From contig NZ_LT899436.1 in the NCBI RefSeq assembly GCF_900198195.1, positions 3,563,001 to 3,627,000 on the forward strand: a DNA stretch of 64,000 bases, written 5' to 3'. A program made the translations under genes and the position numbers. Source of the DNA: Tenacibaculum jejuense (GTDB lineage Bacteria > Bacteroidota > Bacteroidia > Flavobacteriales > Flavobacteriaceae). The first letter of the stretch is position 1, and each line of letters starts with the position of its first letter. Under the pieces are notes generated by a model. That model was given only the letters and a program-made list of their open reading frames with translations, ran no database searches and was not told the DNA's origin. Of this stretch, positions 35,489 through 43,478 are shown piece by piece.

Positions 35489-35590
35489 ATGAGTAACATC
35501 AAAGATTTAAAAAAAATTGAAATATTAGAAAGAGAAAAGCTACAAATCAATACATCTAAGTATCCTAATAAATGTGGGGAAATTGCCTAA
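35489..35590 (+). CDS. Putative 33-aa peptide downstream of the oxidase fusion
   Basis: An ATG-started ORF of 33 codons begins MSNIKDLKKIEILEREKL and ends SKYPNKCGEIA. The first 20 residues would form an amphipathic helix (I4, L7, I10, L13, L18), like leaders of some Bacteroidota peptide natural products, and the tail has a single Cys. It starts 120 bp after the oxidase stop and is followed by a terminator, so it could be the last gene of that transcript. There is no Gly-Gly site. The ORF may be real or chance. Confidence 0.35.
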   Translation: MSNIKDLKKIEILEREKLQINTSKYPNKCGEIA

Positions 35591-35665
35591 AGAAATAAAA
35601 ACACATCACAAACTATCCTAACCATAGTTTCTGATTATATAATTAATTGCTATTTTATTTAAACT

Positions 35666-35697
35666 AAAAAATCCAGTAAAATTTTACTGGATTTTTT
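35666..35697 (+). terminator. Terminator of the oxidase-fusion transcript
   Basis: Perfect 32-bp palindrome (16-bp arms, 35666-35681 and 35682-35697) with core AATCCAGT / ACTGGATT and a T7 run at 35692-35698. Confidence 0.8.
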
Positions 35698-35706
35698 TAA
35701 TTTAAA

Positions 35707-35728
35707 AAGTGCGGCTTTCACCGCACTT
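35707..35728 (-). terminator. Terminator-like hairpin after folE
   Basis: 8-bp GC-rich stem (AAGTGCGG 35707-35714 with CCGCACTT 35721-35728), followed on the minus strand by TTTAAATTAAAAAAATCC. It sits 29 bp after the folE stop. Confidence 0.65.
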
Positions 35729-35757
35729 CATATTTATAGTAAACTTCGATTGGTTTG

Positions 35758-36447
35758 TTAATCGAAAGGTGTATCCATTTTAATATAATCTAAAAACTCT
35801 CTTTTAGTATCTTTATTTTTAAATTTCCCTCCAAATTCTGCGGTAACTGTAGAGCTTTCAATATCTTTAATTCCACGAGAATTTACACATAGATGTTTTG
35901 CATCTATAACACATGCTACGTCTTCTGTACCTAATGCTTCTTGCATTGCTTGAACTACTTGCATTGTTAAACGCTCTTGAACTTGTGGTCTTTTGGCAAA
36001 ATAATCTACAATACGGTTCATTTTAGATAAACCAATTACTTTTCCATCTGAAATATAAGCTACATGAGCTCTACCAACTATAGGCAATAAATGATGTTCA
36101 CAAGTAGAATAAACTATAATGTTTTTTTCTACCAACATTTCTCCGTAGTTGTAATTATTGTCAAAAGTAGATGCCTTAGGTCTATTTTTAGGATTTAGCC
36201 CCATAAACAACTCATTTACAAAAGCTTTAGCTACACGTTTAGGTGTACCACTTAAACTATCGTCGGTCAAATCCATTCCTAAAGTGATTAAAATATCTTT
36301 TACACTTTCTTGGATCTTTTCTATCTTCTCTTCGTCCGAAATATCAAAAGCATCAGCACGCAATGGTGTCTTAGCAGATGTACCGATGTGGTTTTCTCCT
36401 ATTTCGTCTATTCTTTCGTCTGTCATATTATTGTGGATCTCGAACAT
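35758..36447 (-). CDS. folE: GTP cyclohydrolase I
   Basis: FolE converts GTP to 7,8-dihydroneopterin triphosphate, the first step of folate and tetrahydrobiopterin synthesis. The 229-aa protein has a variable N-terminal extension of about 45 residues, then SLSGTPKRVAKAF, the zinc ligands in YSTCEHHLLPIVGRAHVAYI and the third Cys in IDAKHLCVNSRGIKDIESSTVT. A 12-bp inverted repeat (36448-36491) abuts its ATG. It follows hisS on the same strand with a 48-bp gap. Confidence 0.96.
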   Translation of the reverse strand: MFEIHNNMTDERIDEIGENHIGTSAKTPLRADAFDISDEEKIEKIQESVKDILITLGMDLTDDSLSGTPKRVAKAFVNELFMGLNPKNRPKASTFDNNYNYGEMLVEKNIIVYSTCEHHLLPIVGRAHVAYISDGKVIGLSKMNRIVDYFAKRPQVQERLTMQVVQAMQEALGTEDVACVIDAKHLCVNSRGIKDIESSTVTAEFGGKFKNKDTKREFLDYIKMDTPFD

Positions 36448-36491
36448 AACTTTTTGTTTAATGTTTTTATGTAAAGATAAAACAAAAAGTT
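36448..36491 (-). repeat. Inverted repeat directly before the folE start codon
   Basis: AACTTTTTGTTT (36448-36459) and its exact complement AAACAAAAAGTT (36480-36491) with 20-nt spacer. In the folE mRNA the 3' arm touches the AUG. It may be a weak hisS terminator, a translation-control hairpin, or a protein-binding site. Confidence 0.45.
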
Positions 36492-36495
36492 GTTT

Positions 36496-37860
36496 TTATT
36501 GTACTTTTTTTATTATTTCCTTGATAGTAAGATCATTTTCTTCTCTGTTTTGAGTGTTTTTGAACTTAAACTTACCATCTTTTATAGAGGTTACTACAAA
36601 CTCTATGCCTCTTTTATCTACATATTTCCATTGTTTCTTCTGTTGATTGTTACTTGAAGCCACATCTGGATATAATTCTGTTTTAATTCCGTTAGCTCTT
36701 AACTCGTTAATTGCTTTCATTTTAACCAAATTTTCATCTTCGTCAAAATTTAAAAATAAAACTTTAGGTTTGGGTAAAGCTACGGTTTCAAAAAGCCCTA
36801 ATTCATCCATAACTAGGTAAATACGATCTAAACCAAAGGAAATCCCTACTCCACTAACGTCTTTCAAGCCAAATATCCCGGTCAAATCATCGTATCTTCC
36901 TCCTCCTCCGATAGAGCCAATCTTTACTTCTTTTGGTGCTGCAACTTCAAAAATTGCTCCGGTGTAATAATTTAAACCTCTGGCTAAAGTAACATCTAAC
37001 TCTAAAGTTGCTGTTTGTAAACCTAACTCAGCAATGTGATTAATCACAAAAGTTAACTCTTCAACTCCTTTTAACCCTTCTTCAGAATCTGACAACATCG
37101 CTTTTAGAGATGCCAACTTGTCTGTATTACTACCTGTAAAATCAAATAACGGCTGTACTTTTTCGATAGCTTCTTCAGAAATTTCCTTAGAAAGCATCTC
37201 TTTTATCACTCCGTCTTTACCAATTTTATCAAGTTTATCTAAAGCAACTGTAAAATCAATTAACTTATCTTTTGCTCCAATAACTTCTGCAATACCTGAA
37301 AGTATTTTTCGGTTATTGATTTTGATAGTCGTTCCTTTTACATTTAACTTACTAAAAACTGCATCGTAAAGTTGAACAAACTCTACTTCTTGCCATAAAG
37401 AATCACTACCAACTACATCTGCATCGCATTGATAAAACTCTCTAAATCTTCCTTTTTGAGGACGGTCTGCTCTCCAAACTGGTTGTATTTGATATCTTTT
37501 AAATGGAAATGTAATTTCATTTTGATGTTGCACTACATAACGCGCAAATGGTACAGTTAAATCGTAACGCAAAGCTTTCTCTGAAATTTTTGAAGTTACT
37601 TTTGTGCTGTTTTTTGAAGCTAACAATTCATTATCAACCTTATTCAAATAATCTCCTGAGTTTAAAATTTTAAAAATCAAGCGATCACCTTCTTCTCCAT
37701 ATTTCCCCATTAAGGTTGATGAATTTTCAAAACTTGGTGTTTCAATTGGCTGAAAACCATGCAACTCAAAAGCATATCTTATTGTATTAAAAATAAAATT
37801 TCTTCTGGCTACTTCTGTTGATGAAAAGTCTCTTGTTCCTTTTGGAATTCCTGGTTTCAT
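36496..37860 (-). CDS. hisS: Histidyl-tRNA synthetase
   Basis: Class II synthetase that charges tRNA-His. At 454 aa the length is normal for the bacterial form. Motif 1 region ([15 protein letters not shown]), motif 2 ([13 protein letters not shown]), the histidine-specific motifs [14 protein letters not shown] and [16 protein letters not shown], and motif 3 ([15 protein letters not shown]) are visible. The C-terminal anticodon-binding domain spans about residues 350-454. It is likely co-transcribed with folE downstream. Confidence 0.97.
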   Translation of the reverse strand: MKPGIPKGTRDFSSTEVARRNFIFNTIRYAFELHGFQPIETPSFENSSTLMGKYGEEGDRLIFKILNSGDYLNKVDNELLASKNSTKVTSKISEKALRYDLTVPFARYVVQHQNEITFPFKRYQIQPVWRADRPQKGRFREFYQCDADVVGSDSLWQEVEFVQLYDAVFSKLNVKGTTIKINNRKILSGIAEVIGAKDKLIDFTVALDKLDKIGKDGVIKEMLSKEISEEAIEKVQPLFDFTGSNTDKLASLKAMLSDSEEGLKGVEELTFVINHIAELGLQTATLELDVTLARGLNYYTGAIFEVAAPKEVKIGSIGGGGRYDDLTGIFGLKDVSGVGISFGLDRIYLVMDELGLFETVALPKPKVLFLNFDEDENLVKMKAINELRANGIKTELYPDVASSNNQQKKQWKYVDKRGIEFVVTSIKDGKFKFKNTQNREENDLTIKEIIKKVQ

Positions 37861-37929
37861 ATAGAATATGCTATTTAATTCTTTAATTACTTCGTTTTAA
37901 GCCTGCAAATATCCGAATTTATCGGCGGA

Positions 37930-38859
37930 TTATGAAGTTTTATTTCTACGTTTTAATTGATAGATAGAAGCGTTTAATTCGAATCCTAAAAGCAACACTA
38001 TCGCATTTAACCAAACGAATAGCATTAAAATTAATAATGTTCCTATAGATCCATAAAGTTGATTGTATTTAGCGAATTCTAATACATAAATTCCAAAAAG
38101 ATAAAATGTAAATAAAGACACTACTGTAGTTAAAAAAGCTCCTGCTGAAAAGAACTTTACTGTTCTTCCTTGTTTTGTTCCGTATCTGAATAATAAATAC
38201 ACAATTGTGTAAATCATAACTAAGAAAATAAAACCTCTTCCTAAATAAAATAAGTTTAACTCGCTTGTATCGAACCAACCAATTTCATCTATTCTAGATA
38301 ATGCTATTTGATATAATACAACCAAACAAACTACAATAATTAAAAAGAAAGACATTAAAAGTGATACACCTAGAGAAACGATATATGTTTTAAATACATT
38401 TCTAAATTCCTGAACATGATACGAATACTCAAAACCTCCAAAAATGGCATTTACACCATTGGTCATTAAGAAAATAGAGGTCAAAAAACCAAACGATAAT
38501 AACCCCCCGTATTGGTTATTTAAAATATCTTTAATTACTCCATCTACAGCATCGAACGTTTTTGGTGGTAAACCTTCTCGAATTAAATCGAATAATCCTT
38601 CTTGAAAACCGTCAACAGGTATGTATGGAATTAAGGTTAGAATGAATAATAAGAATGGAAAAATTGCCATAAAGAAACTAAAAGCAATTCCTCCTGCTCT
38701 AGTCGTTAATGCTCCTTTAACAATTCCGATAATATACATTTCGATAACATCGTATAAGGATAAGCCTTCTAAACCGGGAATTTTAATTTCTTTTCCGATT
38801 TTAACGAGCCAATTTACTATTGGAATTTTCTCTAGATTTTCTTCTATTCTTTTAGACAT
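37930..38859 (-). CDS. YihY/BrkB-family inner membrane protein
   Basis: A 309-aa protein with six hydrophobic segments and the hallmark start of the second part, ALTTRAGGIAFSFFMAIFPFLLFIL, then GGLLSFGFLTSIFLMTNGVNAIFGGFEYSYH and a final segment FVWLNAIVLLLGFELNASIY. The family was once called ribonuclease BN in error; it is now treated as an envelope or virulence-factor-like membrane protein of unknown activity. Its start is 19 bp after the stop of the 38879 gene, so co-transcription is likely. Confidence 0.88.
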   Translation of the reverse strand: MSKRIEENLEKIPIVNWLVKIGKEIKIPGLEGLSLYDVIEMYIIGIVKGALTTRAGGIAFSFFMAIFPFLLFILTLIPYIPVDGFQEGLFDLIREGLPPKTFDAVDGVIKDILNNQYGGLLSFGFLTSIFLMTNGVNAIFGGFEYSYHVQEFRNVFKTYIVSLGVSLLMSFFLIIVVCLVVLYQIALSRIDEIGWFDTSELNLFYLGRGFIFLVMIYTIVYLLFRYGTKQGRTVKFFSAGAFLTTVVSLFTFYLFGIYVLEFAKYNQLYGSIGTLLILMLFVWLNAIVLLLGFELNASIYQLKRRNKTS

Positions 38860-38878
38860 TAATGCAAAAATCTGATTT

Positions 38879-39334
38879 TTATCCCTGATTTAAAAATGAA
38901 TAGACCATTTTTGAATCTGATTCACTATCAAATTTAATTTTTAATTGAATAGAACTCTTTTCAAATAGCCTGTTTTTGGTTCCAATGATTTTAATGGTTT
39001 TGTTTTCTAGTGAAGAAGATTGATACAAAATTTTGAATTTTAAATTATTTTCTAAGTTGGTATTTAATTGAATTACATCGTAATTAAACTTACTTTGTAT
39101 TAGAATATAATTTTTAAACAACTTCACATTACCAATCCAAAAACTTCTCTTGATAGATTCAATATTTTTTATTTCAACATTGGCAAATGAATTTATTAAT
39201 GGCTCTTCAGAAAGCAAATGCATTGTTTTCTTTTTTTGATTCATCGTATACATTACACCTGTTATAAAAAACAAGATTATGATAGAAATAAAAAAAGTTG
39301 AAATGATGGAGTTTATATCCAATTTATGAAACAA
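38879..39334 (-). CDS. Small membrane-anchored protein of unknown function
   Basis: A 151-aa protein with one N-terminal transmembrane helix (about residues 10-31, IISTFFISIIILFFITGVMY) and a mainly beta extracytoplasmic part rich in Lys, Ser and Ile. I do not recognise a family. It overlaps the upstream pentapeptide-repeat gene by 11 bp and precedes the BrkB gene by 19 bp, so the three are probably one transcript. A role as a partner of the pentapeptide-repeat protein is only positional inference. Confidence 0.7.
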   Translation of the reverse strand: MFHKLDINSIISTFFISIIILFFITGVMYTMNQKKKTMHLLSEEPLINSFANVEIKNIESIKRSFWIGNVKLFKNYILIQSKFNYDVIQLNTNLENNLKFKILYQSSSLENKTIKIIGTKNRLFEKSSIQLKIKFDSESDSKMVYSFLNQG

Positions 39335-39896
39335 TTTTGATTTTATACTTTTCTAGCAAATTAGCAACATTATCTTTTGAAAAAATTGCTTTTTCTACTC
39401 TATTAGACTCTAAATCGATAGAAAAGTTACGCGCAGTTTTGAAATTTACATTTCTTAAATCTGAAGCTTCAAAAATTGACCCAAGTAAATCACAATCATC
39501 AAAGTAACTAAACTGAAGATTTGCTTCAGTAAAATCTACTTCTTTCACACTACAATTTACAAATTGAAAATTTTGCATTTTTAACTGATAAAAAGAAGAA
39601 TAATCAACTTGACAATCAGTAAAATTTATCTTCAGTAAAAAAGGATCTATTTCGTAGAATTTAATTCCTAATAATTTTGAACTATAAAAATGGACTTCTT
39701 TAAAACTACTCTCTTTCAATCTTGTATTGCTCAAATTACAATCGATAAATTCACATTCTAAAAACTCTGAATTTACAATATGCATATCCGAAAAATCGCA
39801 ATTCTCAAATATACAAAAATCAAAATCTGATCTGCTTATTTGATCATTTGTAAAAGCTACTTTTTTAAATGTTTCATTGTCGTAATAATCGTTCAT
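39324..39896 (-). CDS. Pentapeptide-repeat protein
   Basis: A 190-aa protein made mostly of pentapeptide repeats of the A(D/N)Lxx type, forming a right-handed beta-helix: FCIFENCDFSDMHIVNSEF, LSNTRLKESSFKEV, FTEANLQFSYFDDCDLLGSIFEASDLRNVNF. Some family members mimic DNA and protect gyrase (Qnr), but many have no known role; nothing here selects that function. No signal peptide is visible, so it is cytoplasmic. It heads the run ending in the BrkB gene. Confidence 0.85.
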   Translation of the reverse strand: MNDYYDNETFKKVAFTNDQISRSDFDFCIFENCDFSDMHIVNSEFLECEFIDCNLSNTRLKESSFKEVHFYSSKLLGIKFYEIDPFLLKINFTDCQVDYSSFYQLKMQNFQFVNCSVKEVDFTEANLQFSYFDDCDLLGSIFEASDLRNVNFKTARNFSIDLESNRVEKAIFSKDNVANLLEKYKIKIVS

Positions 39897-39950
39897 CTTA
39901 CTATTCTTATGTTAGAATAATAATAGTATAAATTTCTCAAATAAATTATT

Positions 39951-40655
39951 TTAAGATATTCTTTTATTCATAATCCAGGATTCTATCATTTCATCTGACA
40001 TTAACTTTCCTATCACTCTGTACTTTGAATATGCTATTGGACTGTAAGAATTTAATTTTTCTGAAACTACACCTTTTTCTGGTTCGTAATAATCAGCATG
40101 TATAAAACGGACTTTATTTTTATTTACGTAGATAAAACCTGTGTGTGAATCTAAACCCACCAAATACAAACCATCTCCTGAATTTACAAGATACTTTTCT
40201 ATATTTTCTATCGGCTTATTTACAAATCGCTTGATCTTATTTTTGGCTAATCTTTTAATAAAGACTTCTGATGCAGACTGTGCCCATTTCACCCTTGGGA
40301 TATCAAACCCAACATCTGTTAAAATATTAGTGATGAAATATCCGCATGCAATTTTACCTTGTTTTGGAATTCTAGTAGTTCCATTAAAATCCCATTTTGT
40401 ACCGTACCAATACGGAAACAATTCTGTTCCGATACTACTTACTAAATACAATCTGGCTTTTTGTAAAATAATCTTCTTCTCTTCAGGACTTGAAGCTATG
40501 TACTCTTGTTTAAAAGTATTTCGTTTGGATAGTATTTCTTTTATAAAAGCTACATATTCTTTTTTATTTTCTCTATCTACTTTTTCTTCTTCTTTGATTT
40601 TACCTAAACACGATAACGTGGTTGAAAAAATTAACACAAGTAATATTTTTTTCAT
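39951..40655 (-). CDS. Lipoprotein with NlpC/P60-like cysteine hydrolase fold
   Basis: A 234-aa lipoprotein (lipobox TTLSC, C16). The second half has the circular order of an NlpC/P60-type papain fold: WYGTKWDFNGT, the likely nucleophile C104 in GKIACGYFITNILTDVGF, the likely His171 in LDSHTGFIYV, and H186 in FIHADYY. NlpC/P60 enzymes cut peptidoglycan stem peptides or related amide bonds. The motif CGYF in place of CSGF and the long spacing to the His mark it as a divergent subgroup, so peptidoglycan activity is inference. Confidence 0.72.
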   Translation of the reverse strand: MKKILLVLIFSTTLSCLGKIKEEEKVDRENKKEYVAFIKEILSKRNTFKQEYIASSPEEKKIILQKARLYLVSSIGTELFPYWYGTKWDFNGTTRIPKQGKIACGYFITNILTDVGFDIPRVKWAQSASEVFIKRLAKNKIKRFVNKPIENIEKYLVNSGDGLYLVGLDSHTGFIYVNKNKVRFIHADYYEPEKGVVSEKLNSYSPIAYSKYRVIGKLMSDEMIESWIMNKRIS

Positions 40656-40720
40656 TTTCTTTACAATTTAAAACTACTTCTAAAAGTTACACTACAATAC
40701 TTCTCCTTTTATTTAGTATC

Positions 40721-40751
40721 ATAATTACATAGTAATTTTTACTATCATTAT
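40721..40751. other. Hairpin in the 181-bp gap between lipoprotein genes
   Basis: ATAGTAA / TTACTAT perfect 7-bp stem (40729-40735 with 40739-40745) with TTT loop, extended outside by ATAAT/ATTAT with a small bulge. No T-run follows, so terminator function is doubtful. Confidence 0.35.
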
Positions 40752-40836
40752 AAAATAAGAACAGTGATAATATTTAAAATTTGACCATTTCAATTCTTTT
40801 ATTTTCTTGTAGCAATTCATTTTTGCAATAATAATC

Positions 40837-41727
40837 TTAATGCCTAGCATCACATTTCACCCATAATCTGTTACACGATGGTTCTAAAAATTCTATACTA
40901 TTACAATTGAATGAATAATACATAAACCCTAGTATTACTGGTGGTTTATTTTTAAATAATTTACCTGTCCATTGCTCATAATGTTGGCTATTATCCTTCT
41001 GTTGAAAAGCCAACGGAGCTGGTGTTGCTCCTTCGCTACCATGAAAAAAACCATTATAAACTATTTTCTCTTTTTGTTTAATTATCAAATGAAAAACTTT
41101 GTTATACATATCTTCTTTGTCTTTTATTTTCAAGTAATATGTGTAATCCTTATTTATAAAACTATAATATTGTAATGTATCTGTTTTATTAAATAAAAAT
41201 GGTTTATTAAAATCTGTAGCCAAAGCTTTTACTGTAGGAAATTTATCTTTTTTTATCTTCTTCCAAATAATTGGTTTCATGCCTCCTTTATTAAAAGGAT
41301 CTTGATCACCTATAAAAACATACGATTCTACATAATTATCTAGCTCTCCTTTTTTAACTTTATTTTTTAAATCAAAAGCTATATAATCATATCCTCCATA
41401 AGCATCTTCTCTGGTTATTATAGATAAATCTTTAACTTTAAATGTAATTATTTCATTTATGATAAAACTATAAATAAATACACTATCGAACTCTTTAATA
41501 CCTATTTTTTCAAGAACTTTTTTTCTAGATTTTGGAGTCAATGTTTCTTTTAAATCCATTTCTTCAATTTCTTTCCAATCAATTCCATCTGATAAAATTA
41601 TAAAGTAATTTTCCTTATTATTTTTTTCATAGGTTTGAACATTGTAGATATTAAATAATCCTTTTTTTTCTTGTGCTTTTAAAGAAAAGACAAGTGTTAA
41701 AAGTAATATCAAAATAGTATTTTGCAT
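40837..41727 (-). CDS. Secreted protein of unknown function, paralogue A
   Basis: A 296-aa exported protein (signal peptide MQNTILILLLTLVFSLKAQ). It is collinear with the C-terminal 290 residues of the neighbour at 41772: both share IGIKE(F/S)D, (F/L)KIKVKDL-type, IG-Q(D/N)PF-KG, PLIWxKxxK, EG(A/S)xPxPLxF, QWTGxLxKNxxPVI-G, and end in CDxRH. I do not recognise the family. The conserved C-terminal Cys-Asp-x-Arg-His may be structural or functional. This copy lacks the N-terminal SH3-like domain. Confidence 0.78.
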   Translation of the reverse strand: MQNTILILLLTLVFSLKAQEKKGLFNIYNVQTYEKNNKENYFIILSDGIDWKEIEEMDLKETLTPKSRKKVLEKIGIKEFDSVFIYSFIINEIITFKVKDLSIITREDAYGGYDYIAFDLKNKVKKGELDNYVESYVFIGDQDPFNKGGMKPIIWKKIKKDKFPTVKALATDFNKPFLFNKTDTLQYYSFINKDYTYYLKIKDKEDMYNKVFHLIIKQKEKIVYNGFFHGSEGATPAPLAFQQKDNSQHYEQWTGKLFKNKPPVILGFMYYSFNCNSIEFLEPSCNRLWVKCDARH

Positions 41728-41771
41728 TAGTGTAATTTCTATTTTATTAATATTTATCTTTAATTAATTAT

Positions 41772-42968
41772 CTAATGTCTATTATCACATAAAACATAAA
41801 TACTTTTTTCTTTTTCATTTAGAAAATGAATTCCTTCACAACCAAATGATTGATAAGATAAGCCAAAAATCACTGGATTTCTATTTTTCAATAAAACACC
41901 AGTCCATTGCATTAAATATTGTTTTGATTCTTTGAATGTTAATGGCGTAGGTGAACTTCCTTCTCCTCCTCCCATTACTAATGTTTTAACTATTTTATTA
42001 TCAGTAACTATTGTAATTAATGGATCTTGAAAATACCTCTCTTTATTTTTTTGTATTCTTAAGAAATAAGTATAATGTTTGTAGTGAAATTCAAAAATCT
42101 CAATACTCTCCATTTTATTTTTTTCAAGTGATTCTATAATCTCAATAGTCTCTTGCGAATACTTTCTTTTATCAACTTTATTCCAAATCAAAGGAATTAA
42201 TTTTCCTTTTGCAAATGGGTTCTGACTACCTATTCCCACAAAAGACCTGTAATAAACATCTGTCTCTTTTGCTGCTATTTTATTACGCATACTAAATCCT
42301 ATAATATATTCCCATTCATCTACATTATCACTTACACCATAAGGATTTGGTTCTGCTACTATAGTTAAATCTTTCACTTTAATTTTTAAAGTTTTATCCT
42401 GAAAATAATTATATATGTAAATAAAATCTGATTCTTTAATTCCTAGTTTAAAGAGAAATATTTTTCTGTAATTTCCTTTAATTATGTTACGCCTAGCTTC
42501 GTTTTCTCCTAAAAATTCCTTTTGAATAATTTCTCCTGTTTTATACTGATATAAAGATGCATCATCTGTTAAAGGAATAAATCCAAAATATTGATTTGTT
42601 TCTTTTATATGATAGCTCTGAAAGTCATATAACTTAGGTTCTACCCTTTTTTGAAGCTTAGTTAAAAAACCATCAAAAACATAAACTGTATCTGAGTTTT
42701 CGGTAATTTTTACACCAACCCATTCACCCTCAATATAATTAGAGTTTACTTTTACACTACTAAGGTTACCTGTGCGTTCTGTGATTTTTACTTTAGTTAG
42801 AGGTGCTAGTTTACCTAATATTTTCCCCCAAGGTTTTGCTCTATAATTCAATCCATTTGTAGCTAGTACATAATAAGTTGTTGTATCTTTTTTAAAAGTA
42901 TTCTTACTTTGTGCTTTAACTTCTATTAAACTAAATAGAATCGATAGAACGACTATCAAAATTTTCAT
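41772..42968 (-). CDS. Secreted SH3-domain protein of unknown function, paralogue B
   Basis: A 398-aa exported protein (signal peptide to about residue 19, KAQ). Residues about 30-108 form a bacterial SH3-like domain (YYVLATNGLNYRAKPWGKILGKL ends with WVGVKI and YVFDGFL; the first run is longer than shown here). The rest is homologous to the 40837 protein, including GSQNPFAKGKLIPLIWNKV, GEGSSPTPLTF, MQWTGVLLKNRNPVI and terminal CDNRH. SH3b domains often bind cell-wall peptides or act as protein-interaction modules. The two genes are separated by 44 bp and are likely co-expressed. Confidence 0.78.
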   Translation of the reverse strand: MKILIVVLSILFSLIEVKAQSKNTFKKDTTTYYVLATNGLNYRAKPWGKILGKLAPLTKVKITERTGNLSSVKVNSNYIEGEWVGVKITENSDTVYVFDGFLTKLQKRVEPKLYDFQSYHIKETNQYFGFIPLTDDASLYQYKTGEIIQKEFLGENEARRNIIKGNYRKIFLFKLGIKESDFIYIYNYFQDKTLKIKVKDLTIVAEPNPYGVSDNVDEWEYIIGFSMRNKIAAKETDVYYRSFVGIGSQNPFAKGKLIPLIWNKVDKRKYSQETIEIIESLEKNKMESIEIFEFHYKHYTYFLRIQKNKERYFQDPLITIVTDNKIVKTLVMGGGEGSSPTPLTFKESKQYLMQWTGVLLKNRNPVIFGLSYQSFGCEGIHFLNEKEKSIYVLCDNRH

Positions 42969-43034
42969 ATCAATTAATTATTAAAAATTATTTTTTAAGT
43001 ATTTATTCTTTTCTTCAAGTTATTTCGGCGTTTT

Positions 43035-43466
43035 CTATTTAATATTCTCTTTAAAATCATATTCTTTATCTTGCCCATTTGGATATGTGATAGCGCCTTT
43101 TAATTTTCCATTTTTCAAATTCAACTTCAATTTTTCTAAATAAGTATATCTAACCTCTTCTGGATTTGAGTTAATAACAACAACTTCGTCATCTAAACTC
43201 CAAGCATATTTAAACTGATATGCTACTGTTTCTTTATCACAACTTGATCTATTTTTCTCTGTAATTGTAACTTCTTCTTTGTTGAATTGTAACACTAAGA
43301 ATATTTGTTGTCCTGCGCAAGGATTTGGCTCTGGCGTTTCCTCACATATGTATCCTACTTTAGCTGAAAAAATTTTACCAACTAAACTTTCTTTTGTTTG
43401 CTGTGCTTGAAGGTTGATAGCAATAATTATAAAAACTATATTTAATTTTATTGTTTTGAGTCTCAT
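43035..43466 (-). CDS. Small secreted protein of unknown function
   Basis: A 143-aa exported protein (signal peptide about residues 1-21, ending LQAQ). The mature part is beta-rich with four Cys at the N-terminal half (GYICEETPEPNPCAGQQIF and SSCDKETVA hold three of them), likely disulfide bonded. A domain ending TYPNGQDKEYDFKE resembles small lipocalin-like stress proteins, but no family is recognised. It lies 12 bp after the 43479 lipoprotein gene. Confidence 0.68.
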   Translation of the reverse strand: MRLKTIKLNIVFIIIAINLQAQQTKESLVGKIFSAKVGYICEETPEPNPCAGQQIFLVLQFNKEEVTITEKNRSSCDKETVAYQFKYAWSLDDEVVVINSNPEEVRYTYLEKLKLNLKNGKLKGAITYPNGQDKEYDFKENIK

Positions 43467-43478
43467 GAGGAAATCTAT

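Larger units (their letters stand above)
35369..35757. other. 389-bp region between oxidase fusion and folE: micro-ORF and two hairpins
   Basis: It holds a 33-codon ORF (35489-35590) and two tandem terminator-like hairpins (35666-35697 and 35707-35728). The remaining bases are AT-rich and show no recognisable gene or exact promoter box. Confidence 0.6.

Noticed and set aside
39324..39896. Qnr-type quinolone resistance
   Set aside because: It is a generic pentapeptide-repeat protein; no Qnr-specific loops are recognisable.
40141..40671. 176-codon plus-strand frame opposite the NlpC/P60-like lipoprotein gene
   Set aside because: The minus-strand frame has a lipobox and recognisable motifs; the plus-strand frame has none.
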